A stretch of 5,247 nt of DNA. It comes from Anaerolineales bacterium (GTDB lineage: Bacteria > Chloroflexota > Anaerolineae > Anaerolineales > E44-bin32). The translations under genes were made by a program, and so were the position numbers. Each line of letters begins with the position of its first letter. Positions within the stretch are counted from its first letter, which is position 1. This document shows positions 1-5,247 of the stretch, piece by piece. The notes under the pieces are model-generated. The model was not told where the DNA came from. It saw nothing but the letters and a program-made list of their open reading frames with translations, and ran no database searches. Location of the stretch: contig DAOUTT010000179.1 in the NCBI GenBank assembly GCA_030668545.1, positions 1-5,247 of the forward strand, in the 5' to 3' direction.

Positions 1-158
1 GAGGAGCCATCCGTCGATCCATCGTCGATGAGAATGAGCTCCCATGGCTCACCCAGGTCATCCAAGACCACCTTCACCCGATCGTAGAGTTGCGGAAGCG
101 ACTCGATTTCGTTGTAGACCGGCACTGCGACAGAGATGTTGATTTCGGATTTCGTCAT
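1..158 (-). CDS. Family 2 glycosyltransferase, N-terminal fragment (cut by window edge)
   Basis: The first 52 codons are visible; the rest lies beyond the left edge. The protein opens with a short polar leader and then ISVAVPVYNE (residues 8-17), the first beta strand and nucleotide-binding start of GT-A fold family 2 glycosyltransferases. LILIDDGSTDGS (residues 41-52) follows, where the Asp pair contacts the nucleotide sugar. The spacing, and the ESLPQLYDRV helix between the motifs, resemble polyprenyl-phosphate sugar transferases (dolichyl-phosphate mannose synthase, GtrB and ArnC types), which move a sugar from UDP- or GDP-sugar to a lipid carrier at the inner membrane face. Without the C-terminus, membrane segments and acceptor cannot be judged. 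The ATG is supported by GGAGGG eight bases upstream, inside the end of thrC; the gap to the thrC stop is 5 bp, so it probably belongs to the same transcript. The family call is firm; the exact substrate is unknown. Confidence 0.9.
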   Translation of the reverse strand, partial: MTKSEINISVAVPVYNEIESLPQLYDRVKVVLDDLGEPWELILIDDGSTDGS

Positions 159-163
159 TCTAT

Positions 164-1459
164 TCACCCTCCGCCGTTCTTCTTCGCGTCGGCATCCAAA
201 GCACTCTGGAGTGCTTTGAGCGTCGGTTCAATAACAATCGGTTCACCGGCGGCATCCATCGCCCGCGCTACATCTTTCAACCCATTGCCGGTATTCAGCA
301 CAACGACACGGTCTCCCTCCGCAAGGAGGTTCTTCTCAACTGCGGCTAACAGCCCGGCATAGGCAGCCGCTCCCGCGGGTTCGGCGAACACAGCCGCCTC
401 ACGGCCAAGCTCTGCAATCGCCTCTAAAATAGCGGAATCTGGAACTGCTATGTAAGCTCCACCGGTCTCCGTTGCGGCTCGCAAGGCGCGTAAACCGTCA
501 CGCGGCTGGTCCACCGAGATGCTATCCGCCAATGTATCTGCGCTCACCGGGAGTATCTCCTCCGATCCAGCCTGGAAGGCATTATAAATCGCAGCCGATC
601 CTTCAGATTGAATCCCATAGAGCCGCGGGATCCTTTCGATCCAGCCCAATTTATGTAAATCCTTAAAGCCTTTATGCAAACCGGAGATGATGTTCCCATC
701 CCCAACGGACACGATAACGGCATCCGGCGTAGGCCATCGCTCCTTTCCGGAGCTCTCACCACCGCTTTGAATCGACAATTGTTCACAAATTTCGAAAGCT
801 GCTGTTTTCTTTCCCTCGGCTGTGAACGGGTTGAAACCCGTATTTCGGCAATACCAACCGAATCGCTCCGCCGCCTGAATGGTGAGATCAAAGGCATCAT
901 CGTAGGTGCCTTCGACGAGGACCACACGTGCACCGAAGATCAGGAGCTGCGCGATCTTTGCCGGTGGGGCTGTCGTCGGGGCGAGTATTACAGCGGGCAT
1001 CTTTGCCGCTCCTGCCATGCCTGCCAGCGCTGCGCCGGCGTTGCCGGTTGAAGCTGTAACGATTACATCCACACCGATTTCCTGCGCACGGGCGACTGCG
1101 ACGGCGCTGGCGCGGTCTTTAAAAGAAGCGGTTGGGTTTCGCCCATCATCCTTCAACCAGAGTTTCCCAAGACCTAATTTCCCAGCAATCGACTGCAAAT
1201 CAAAGAGCGGCGTCCAACCCACCGCCCTCAACGGAGTTCCCAAATGGCCTGGGTCTTGTACAGGGAGGAGCGGTAAATATCGCCAGATAGAAGTGTCCGC
1301 CGAACGTCTGATGTCACCGGGTGAAACCTCACGACGAATCCTATCGTAATCAAGGATCACGTCTAGATTCCCGCCGTCATGCGGGCAAGTATATTGGACA
1401 TCTTCTGGCCTGAGTTCCTGACCACAGATGGAACAGCGATAGCCCGTAAAGTTCGCCAT
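164..1459 (-). CDS. thrC: Threonine synthase (PLP-dependent, zinc-ribbon type)
   Basis: Makes L-threonine and phosphate from O-phospho-L-homoserine in the cytosol, the last step of threonine synthesis. The 431-residue protein is complete. An N-terminal zinc-ribbon-like segment (residues 9-30: C9, C12, C25, then H27/D28 where a fourth Cys is usual) precedes a fold-type II PLP core. SFKDR (112-116) carries the Schiff-base lysine K114; STGNAGAA (137-144) is the asparagine loop; NPFTAEGKKTAAFEI (210-224) is a typical threonine synthase block; VGDGNI (252-257) is the phosphate-binding loop; ADSISVDQPRDGLRAL (311-326) and NTGNGLKD (389-396) are also family hallmarks. Residues about 230-245 look like a flexible polar insert. 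The ATG directly follows the TAA of the permease gene with no gap, and GAGGG (1466-1470) lies 6 nt upstream. A threonine-synthase-like paralogue with another phospho-substrate cannot be excluded, but the motif set favours thrC. Confidence 0.9.
   Translation of the reverse strand: MANFTGYRCSICGQELRPEDVQYTCPHDGGNLDVILDYDRIRREVSPGDIRRSADTSIWRYLPLLPVQDPGHLGTPLRAVGWTPLFDLQSIAGKLGLGKLWLKDDGRNPTASFKDRASAVAVARAQEIGVDVIVTASTGNAGAALAGMAGAAKMPAVILAPTTAPPAKIAQLLIFGARVVLVEGTYDDAFDLTIQAAERFGWYCRNTGFNPFTAEGKKTAAFEICEQLSIQSGGESSGKERWPTPDAVIVSVGDGNIISGLHKGFKDLHKLGWIERIPRLYGIQSEGSAAIYNAFQAGSEEILPVSADTLADSISVDQPRDGLRALRAATETGGAYIAVPDSAILEAIAELGREAAVFAEPAGAAAYAGLLAAVEKNLLAEGDRVVVLNTGNGLKDVARAMDAAGEPIVIEPTLKALQSALDADAKKNGGG
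167..172 (-). promoter_or_regulatory. Ribosome binding site of the glycosyltransferase, embedded in thrC
   Basis: On the minus strand GGAGGG is followed by TGAATAGA and then the ATG at 158-156, a spacing of 8 nt. The same six bases are the last two sense codons (Gly-Gly) of threonine synthase, directly before its TGA. This fixes the glycosyltransferase start. It also suggests that ribosomes finishing thrC expose or directly feed the next start site. Confidence 0.75.
197..218. repeat. Perfect 10-bp inverted repeat with 2-nt centre, inside the 3' end of thrC
   Basis: CAAAGCACTC (197-206) is separated by TG from its exact reverse complement GAGTGCTTTG (209-218). In the protein it encodes the KALQSALD stretch near the thrC C-terminus. 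In the mRNA it would form a tight hairpin about 30 nt before the thrC stop and about 40 nt before the glycosyltransferase start. No U-run follows on the minus strand, so it is not an intrinsic terminator. It could stabilise mRNA, modulate coupling, or be a chance product of the similar ALQ/SAL codons. Confidence 0.6.
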
Positions 1460-2428
1460 TTACAGCCCTCGTTCACCGCGGATATAAGGCAAGCCCAGCG
1501 CTGCCGGTGCACCCATGCGCTTGCGGATCGCCTCGCGTGAGCCAATCACGAGGACGACGATGGTAAATGCATAGGGCAGCATCTGCAGGAAAAATCCCCA
1601 ATAAGGATTGTAATAGAAGGGATTCCGAAGACCGAATATCTTCAACGGCCCCTGTATATCGAGGATCATTCGACGGAGAGCGCCGAAAGCGTAAGATCCT
1701 CCGGCTGCACGTATCGGATCCCACTGTGCGAAAATCACCAGACCGATGGCGATCCACCCCTGGCCGGACGTGGTGAGATGGCTGAACCACCCCGGAGAAA
1801 CTGCCAGGCTGATCGTCGCCCCGGCAACCCCTGCGAGCATCCCGCCGACCAAAACATAGAAATAGCGCAAGCGGTTTACGTTGATACCCAAGGCATCCGC
1901 AGCTGCCGGATATTCACCAATCGCTCGCAAATGCAGCCCCGGCCGCGTGCGGTTGATGTAATACCAGGCGAGAGGAACCAGCAGATACCCCAGATAAACC
2001 ATCACGCTTTGTTCTTCAAACATGATAGGGCCAATGAAAGGAATGTTCACCAGAACTGGAATGCTAAACGAGGGTAAAAGGGCAACAGCCCCAGCCTTGC
2101 TTAACCCCTCGCCGAAAACCAGGCTCAAGCCTGTGCCGAGGAAGGTCAAGGCCAGGCCGCTTACAACCTGGTCGGCCTGGAACTGGATCGTGATTAGCGC
2201 ATGAACCTGGCTCAGCAGGCCAGCAGCGAGCATGGCTACAAACATCCCAAGCCAGGGATTGCCTGTCGCCAAGGCTGTTTTATATGCGCTCATGGCGCCG
2301 ATGAGCATCATCCCCTCAAGACCAAGGTTTAGAATCCCTGATCTTTCGGTGAAGATCTCCCCGATTGTTGCGAACAAAAGAACTGTTCCGGAGGCGATGC
2401 CAGCATGCAGGATGATGATTGGATCCAT
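1460..2428 (-). CDS. BMP-type ABC importer, second permease (NupQ/YufQ-like)
   Basis: One of two different inner-membrane subunits of a nucleoside-type ABC importer (BPD_transp_2 / branched-chain permease superfamily). It is 322 residues, close to the usual size of roughly 300-320. Diagnostic blocks are ERSGILNLGLEGMMLIGA (28-45), QVVSGLALTFLGTG (87-100), GEYPAAADALGINVNRLRY (171-189, the cytoplasmic loop that should dock on the ATPase), TTSGQGWIAIGLVIFAQW (219-236) and the tail PAALGLPYIRGER (308-320). Hydrophobic stretches suggest about eight membrane segments, roughly at 5-22, 33-50, 58-80, 87-106, 141-158, 189-210, 222-236 and 277-296. The ATG lies 2 nt after the TAG of the other permease and is preceded by a full AGGAGG (2436-2441, 7-nt spacing). 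Its stop abuts the thrC start. By analogy with NupNOPQ it imports purine nucleosides; the substrate cannot be read from the permease. Confidence 0.93.
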   Translation of the reverse strand: MDPIIILHAGIASGTVLLFATIGEIFTERSGILNLGLEGMMLIGAMSAYKTALATGNPWLGMFVAMLAAGLLSQVHALITIQFQADQVVSGLALTFLGTGLSLVFGEGLSKAGAVALLPSFSIPVLVNIPFIGPIMFEEQSVMVYLGYLLVPLAWYYINRTRPGLHLRAIGEYPAAADALGINVNRLRYFYVLVGGMLAGVAGATISLAVSPGWFSHLTTSGQGWIAIGLVIFAQWDPIRAAGGSYAFGALRRMILDIQGPLKIFGLRNPFYYNPYWGFFLQMLPYAFTIVVLVIGSREAIRKRMGAPAALGLPYIRGERGL

Positions 2429-2430
2429 GT

Positions 2431-3564
2431 CTACGCCTCCTGCCCGATTTGTACAAGCCTTATCCGATTGCGGAACAAGAAATCACTTCCGATCAGACAG
2501 ACCAGGATAATCCCCTGGATGAGCATTGGAATACCTGATGGCTGGATCTCCCTGCCAGCCAGGAGCAGCCCACCGAAGAGAATCGAAATCGGAACGACCA
2601 AGATAGGGTTGAGCTTCGCCAGCCAGGCGATGATGATCCCCGTGAAGCCGTAGCCGGATGAGATTGCCCCCTGAAGGCGATGTACAACTCCAGAGATCTC
2701 CAGCATGCCGCCCAACCCCGCCAGTGCACCTGAAAGCATCATCACCAGGATCGTATTCCTGACGATGTTGATCCCCGCGTAGCGCGCGGCGCGCGGGTTG
2801 TCTCCGATCAAGCGAATCTCATAACCCCACCGGCTGCGGTAGATAATCCACCACACCACCCCAGCGGCAATTAAGGCTATGACGAATCCTAGATGGATGG
2901 TAAGCCCTCGAAACATAGGCACCTGGGCTGCGTAATCCGTCAATCGCGGCAGCCAGGCCGTTTTGGGAAACTGACGGCTCATCTGGAATCCACCTTCAGA
3001 CCAAACACCGAAGATGAAATAGTTATTCCACGCCACAGCGATGTAGTTCATCATTAGCGTCGAAATGATTTCATTGACGTTGAATTTCGCTTTCAAATAG
3101 CCAGGAATAAATCCCCATAAAGCGCCCGCGAGCATACCCATGACCATCATCGCCGGGATCATCAGCCACGGCGAAGTCTCTGGTGGAAGAAGTGGTGTAA
3201 GCACGACTAAACTTGCCCCGAAGGCACCCAAGTAGAATTGACCTTCAGCGCCAATATTCCACAAGCGCATCCTGAAAGCGACAACCGCCGCCAAGCTGAC
3301 GAGAATGAGCGGAGTAGCTTTTACTAGAGTGTCTGAGAACACGCCAATACCACCAAAGGCAGCCTTGGCCATGAAGGCATAGGCCCGAATGGGATCTCCG
3401 CCCACAAGCATTAATACGAACCCGCCAAGAATCAATGCAAAGGTTACAGCACCAAGCGAAACGAATAATCCCAGCCACCCCGGTTGCTTCATGCGGGGTT
3501 CCATCCGCAGACGGAACCGTGCTCCACCACGGTATTGAGCAAATAATGAAGGCTTGGTCGTCAT
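2431..3564 (-). CDS. BMP-type ABC importer, first permease (NupP/YufP-like)
   Basis: The larger of the two permease subunits, 377 residues and apparently complete. After a basic cytoplasmic N-terminus (residues 1-28, rich in Arg and Lys) come hydrophobic segments near 31-54, 82-97, 107-127, 132-156, 169-187, 222-243, 270-292, 306-337 and 345-365. Family-diagnostic blocks are FRMRLWNIGAEGQFYLGAFG (97-116), KFNVNEIISTLMMNYIA (160-176), GDNPRAARYAGIN (254-266, the coupling loop to the ATPase) and SSGYGFTGIIIAWLAKLNP (302-320). The start overlaps the ATPase stop in ATGA (3564-3561), and AAGGTG (3570-3575) sits 5 nt upstream, so translation is likely coupled to the ATPase and keeps the subunits in proportion. 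It should form a heterodimeric channel with the next gene product. Homologues carry guanosine and other purine nucleosides, or riboflavin (RfuC); I cannot tell which applies here. Confidence 0.93.
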   Translation of the reverse strand: MTTKPSLFAQYRGGARFRLRMEPRMKQPGWLGLFVSLGAVTFALILGGFVLMLVGGDPIRAYAFMAKAAFGGIGVFSDTLVKATPLILVSLAAVVAFRMRLWNIGAEGQFYLGAFGASLVVLTPLLPPETSPWLMIPAMMVMGMLAGALWGFIPGYLKAKFNVNEIISTLMMNYIAVAWNNYFIFGVWSEGGFQMSRQFPKTAWLPRLTDYAAQVPMFRGLTIHLGFVIALIAAGVVWWIIYRSRWGYEIRLIGDNPRAARYAGINIVRNTILVMMLSGALAGLGGMLEISGVVHRLQGAISSGYGFTGIIIAWLAKLNPILVVPISILFGGLLLAGREIQPSGIPMLIQGIILVCLIGSDFLFRNRIRLVQIGQEA

Positions 3565-5132
3565 TGACTCACCTTCCTTGTCTCGGCCAGATCCTTCTGC
3601 CGAGTCCCGGTCATCATTAGGCCCAATGTTTCAGGGTCAGCTTCTCTCACCTCACCCATGATTTCTCCCTCATAAATCACGTAAATACGATCCGAGAGCG
3701 AGATAAGTTCTTCCAGTTCCTCTGAGATAAGAAGGATCGCAGCACCATTCTCACGCTGCTGGAGCAGCAAGCGTTGAACGGATTCGATCGCCCCAACGTC
3801 CAACCCACGTGTTGGCTGCATTGCAATCATCAACTTCGGCTCGCAGGAGATCTCGCGCGCCAGAATCAAGCGTTGAAGATTTCCTCCCGAGAGCAAGCGT
3901 GCGGGTGTTTCCACTGTCGGCGCTATGATGTCATAGTCTTTGCGCAGTGATTCCGCTCGTGTGTTTGCAGAGATGCTGTCAATGGACCACCCTCTCGCGA
4001 TCGGCGGTTGCCGATACCCCTTCATGATCAGGTTATCAGTGATGCTGAGATTCGGGGCTGTACCGACATGGGTTCGATCTTCAGGAATATGTGAAACGCC
4101 GGCATCGATTACCTGTTTTACATGGCTCGACCTGCGCTGCCTTGATAAATTACCTTCGATGAGCGTCTGTCCATGCACAATCACTTTTCCTTCTGTGATT
4201 GGGCGAAGACCGGTAATCGCTTCAGCCAACTCTGTTTGCCCATTCCCAGCCACGCCGGCTACGCCGACGATCTCACCAGCCGCAACGTGTAGTGATAGGC
4301 CTCGTAAAGCCTGAATACCTTTATTATTCAAGGCCTTGAGCCCTTCCACCGCCAGAACGGTATCTCCTGGAGTTTGCTCGACCTTATTCAATCGAAAGAG
4401 TACATCGCGACCCACCATCTCACGCGCCAGGTCCTGCTTCGTTATCTCTTTAACTAGCAAACCCTCTGCGCTAAGCTTCCCTTTGCGCAAGACTGTAATC
4501 CGATCTGCAATAGCCATGACTTCATCGAGCTTGTGGCTGATGAAGATGATTGATTTCCCCTCGGCAATCATGGACCGAAGTGTCATGAACAATTCTTGAA
4601 TCTCCTGCGGGGCCAAGACCGCTGTTGGCTCGTCCATGATGAGCACATTCGTCCCACGGTAGAGCATTTTTAAAATTTCCACACGCTGCTGCTCACCGAC
4701 GGATAATTGCCAGATTCTTGCTCGTGGATCGACCTGGAGACCATACTGCTCCCCGAGGTCGGAAATGATTTGATCATAATGGGATAAATTCATATTGAAG
4801 CGCGGTTCATCGAGACCCAGGAGGATATTTTCGGTCACAGTTTGAGTGGGCACGAGCATAAAGTGCTGGTGGACCATGCCAATCCCGTAGTTGATGGCAT
4901 CTCGTGGGGAGCGCAGATCGACAACCTCACCATCAACCCGGATCGTACCTTCATCGGGTCTATATAATCCCGTGAGGATATTCACCAGGGTGCTCTTGCC
5001 TGCGCCGTTTTCGCCCAACAAGGCATGGATCTCACCAGACCGTAAGGCGAAATCAACCTGGTCATTCGCTAAGACCCCCGGAAATTGTTTGGAAATGCCC
5101 CTCATCTCCACAGCATTAACGTTTTCAGTCAT
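3561..5132 (-). CDS. BMP-type ABC importer, double-domain ATP-binding protein (NupO/YufO-like)
   Basis: Powers the importer on the inner membrane face. It is 523 residues and holds two ABC domains in one chain, the usual length of the sugar/nucleoside class (about 500-520). Domain 1 is fully equipped: Walker A GENGAGKST (40-48), Q-loop Q89 in MVHQHFMLVPT, signature LSVGEQQR (143-150), Walker B VLIMDEPT (163-170, catalytic E168) and switch H200. Domain 2 (about 258-515) is degenerate: GVAGVAGNGQTEL (290-302) lacks the Walker A Gly-Lys-Ser/Thr, Walker B LMIAMQPTRGLD (434-445) has Gln at the catalytic position, and S470 stands where the switch His belongs, although the signature LSGGNLQR (414-421) is kept. 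This asymmetry is normal for NupO/RfuB-like ATPases, so I infer one active ATP site. VHQHFMLVPTQTVTENI and QPTRGLDVGA separate it from ribose- or xylose-type proteins only loosely; the BMP-type permeases next door settle the class. Confidence 0.94.
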   Translation of the reverse strand: MTENVNAVEMRGISKQFPGVLANDQVDFALRSGEIHALLGENGAGKSTLVNILTGLYRPDEGTIRVDGEVVDLRSPRDAINYGIGMVHQHFMLVPTQTVTENILLGLDEPRFNMNLSHYDQIISDLGEQYGLQVDPRARIWQLSVGEQQRVEILKMLYRGTNVLIMDEPTAVLAPQEIQELFMTLRSMIAEGKSIIFISHKLDEVMAIADRITVLRKGKLSAEGLLVKEITKQDLAREMVGRDVLFRLNKVEQTPGDTVLAVEGLKALNNKGIQALRGLSLHVAAGEIVGVAGVAGNGQTELAEAITGLRPITEGKVIVHGQTLIEGNLSRQRRSSHVKQVIDAGVSHIPEDRTHVGTAPNLSITDNLIMKGYRQPPIARGWSIDSISANTRAESLRKDYDIIAPTVETPARLLSGGNLQRLILAREISCEPKLMIAMQPTRGLDVGAIESVQRLLLQQRENGAAILLISEELEELISLSDRIYVIYEGEIMGEVREADPETLGLMMTGTRQKDLAETRKVSQ

Positions 5133-5137
5133 CCTCC

Positions 5138-5144
5138 CACCTTT
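5138..5144 (-). promoter_or_regulatory. Ribosome binding site of the ABC ATPase gene
   Basis: AAAGGTG lies 5 nt upstream of the ATG at 5132-5130. The intervening five bases are GGAGG, themselves SD-like but touching the start codon and so too close to work for it. The purine-rich run supports the first ATG rather than the next in-frame Met at residue 10. Confidence 0.7.
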
Positions 5145-5160
5145 GCAATTTGATTAAATG

Positions 5161-5189
5161 TCTATAGTTGTGGGTCGGCGCTCCCACAA
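5161..5189 (-). promoter_or_regulatory. Possible weak internal promoter upstream of the ATPase gene
   Basis: On the minus strand TTGTGG (5189-5184), a 17-nt spacer and TATAGA (5166-5161) resemble sigma70-type -35 and -10 boxes, matching the consensus at 3/6 and 4/6 positions. Transcription would begin near 5154, just before the SD. The match is weak and the -35 box lies in a repeat arm, so this is tentative; the main promoter is more likely upstream of the preceding gene. Confidence 0.2.
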
Positions 5190-5217
5190 AAACGCCCACC
5201 CAACACTAAATTGGGGG
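5168..5217 (-). other. Overlapping inverted repeats in the spacer before the ATPase gene
   Basis: This is the core of the 91-nt non-coding gap between the upstream stop codon and the ATPase start. In minus-strand RNA order, CCCAA (5215-5211) can pair with UUGGG (5203-5199). UGGGUGGGCG (5202-5193) can pair with CGCCGACCCA (5180-5171), nine of ten pairs with one G-G mismatch and a 12-nt loop. UUGUGGG (5189-5183) can pair perfectly with CCCACAA (5174-5168). The middle pairing excludes the other two. No U-run follows the stems in the direction of transcription (the U5 lies inside the loop), so this is not a classic terminator. It may protect the upstream mRNA end and lower expression of the transporter core relative to the binding protein. 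Function is inferred. Confidence 0.5.
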
Positions 5218-5223
5218 AACAGA

Positions 5224-5247
5224 TTAATAGATCGAAGGTATCTCATC
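5224..5247 (-). CDS. C-terminal tail of an upstream gene, probably the BMP-family substrate-binding lipoprotein
   Basis: Read from the right edge on the minus strand, one frame gives seven codons, DEIPSIY, and a TAA at 5226-5224; the start and nearly all of the protein lie outside the window. Importers of this class normally carry a BMP-family lipoprotein gene directly upstream of the ATPase, and a short gap with hairpin-forming sequence after it is common. The identity therefore rests on context, not on the seven residues. The frame is the best guess: one of the other two stops at once, and the other opens with an ATG one base in and closes inside the spacer at 5154. Confidence 0.4.
   Translation of the reverse strand, partial: DEIPSIY

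Noticed and set aside
544..933. Minus-strand open frame of 129 codons in another frame of thrC
   Set aside because: It lies wholly inside thrC in a shifted frame, is rich in Arg and Ser and has no recognisable motif; a shadow of the real gene.
906..1349. Plus-strand open frame of 147 codons opposite thrC
   Set aside because: It is antisense to an unmistakable threonine synthase, and its composition mirrors the complementary strand (Ala/Ser/Thr/Arg/Pro-rich low-information sequence).
2774..2797. Alternating GC-rich run with inverted CCCGCG/CGCGGG arms
   Set aside because: It encodes the conserved permease coupling loop NPRAARYAG; runs of Pro, Arg and Ala codons explain the pattern.
3940..4314. 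Plus-strand open frame of 124 codons opposite the ATPase gene
   Set aside because: It is antisense to a region encoding clear ABC domain 2 motifs, with no independent start signal or recognisable domain.
5183..5204. Intrinsic terminator near the T5 run (minus strand) in the spacer
   Set aside because: On the minus strand the T-run precedes or lies within the loops of the stems and does not follow them. On the plus strand the stem is followed by A residues, so neither strand fits a terminator.
5154..5246. A 30-codon minus-strand open frame starting one base inside the right edge
   Set aside because: It has no visible ribosome site, its translation (MRYLRSINLF...) resembles nothing I know, and it crosses the hairpin-rich spacer. 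It also conflicts with the DEIPSIY-stop frame that fits the operon layout.
1..5247. Mobile elements, CRISPR arrays, tRNA/rRNA genes, riboswitches or a hidden defence system
   Set aside because: Almost the whole window is filled by six tightly packed genes of known families on one strand. I saw no direct repeat series, no transposase or nuclease motifs and no structured RNA signature beyond the short spacer stems.

Overview
This window is a compact stretch of one strand. Every gene I can support lies on the minus strand and reads from right to left. All start codons are ATG, gene junctions range from a 4-bp overlap to a 5-bp gap, and every complete gene has a Shine-Dalgarno (SD) site. This is ordinary bacterial chromosome, with no sign of mobile elements, CRISPR, tRNA or rRNA. 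The protein features (a BMP-type ABC permease pair, and a zinc-ribbon threonine synthase with a CPHDGG N-terminus) remind me of Chloroflexota/Anaerolineae-like or similar free-living bacteria. That placement is an impression from family resemblance and has not been tested.

Layout in transcription order: (1) 5247-5224, the last seven codons and stop of an upstream gene, by context probably the BMP-family substrate-binding lipoprotein of the transporter. (2) 5223-5133, a 91-nt spacer, the only substantial non-coding stretch, holding overlapping inverted repeats and a weak promoter-like sequence. (3) 5132-3561, a double-domain ABC ATPase. (4) 3564-2431, the first membrane permease. (5) 2428-1460, the second membrane permease. 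(6) 1459-164, threonine synthase (thrC). (7) 158-1, the N-terminus of a family 2 glycosyltransferase that runs off the window.

The ATPase and two permeases form the core of a nucleoside-type importer of the BMP/NupNOPQ/RfuABCD class: one polypeptide with two nucleotide-binding domains, two different permeases, and normally a BMP lipoprotein that captures a purine nucleoside or a related small molecule. Threonine synthase follows the second permease with no intervening base, and the glycosyltransferase uses the last two sense codons of thrC as its SD, so all are probably made from one mRNA with translational coupling. A metabolic link between the importer and threonine synthesis is not obvious; co-transcription may be a convenience of layout.

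I see no clearly new biological system. The points worth a second look are the switch-like overlapping hairpins between the presumed binding-protein gene and the ATPase gene, a perfect 10-bp inverted repeat near the end of thrC, the unexpected thrC/importer junction, and the altered zinc-ribbon of the threonine synthase.
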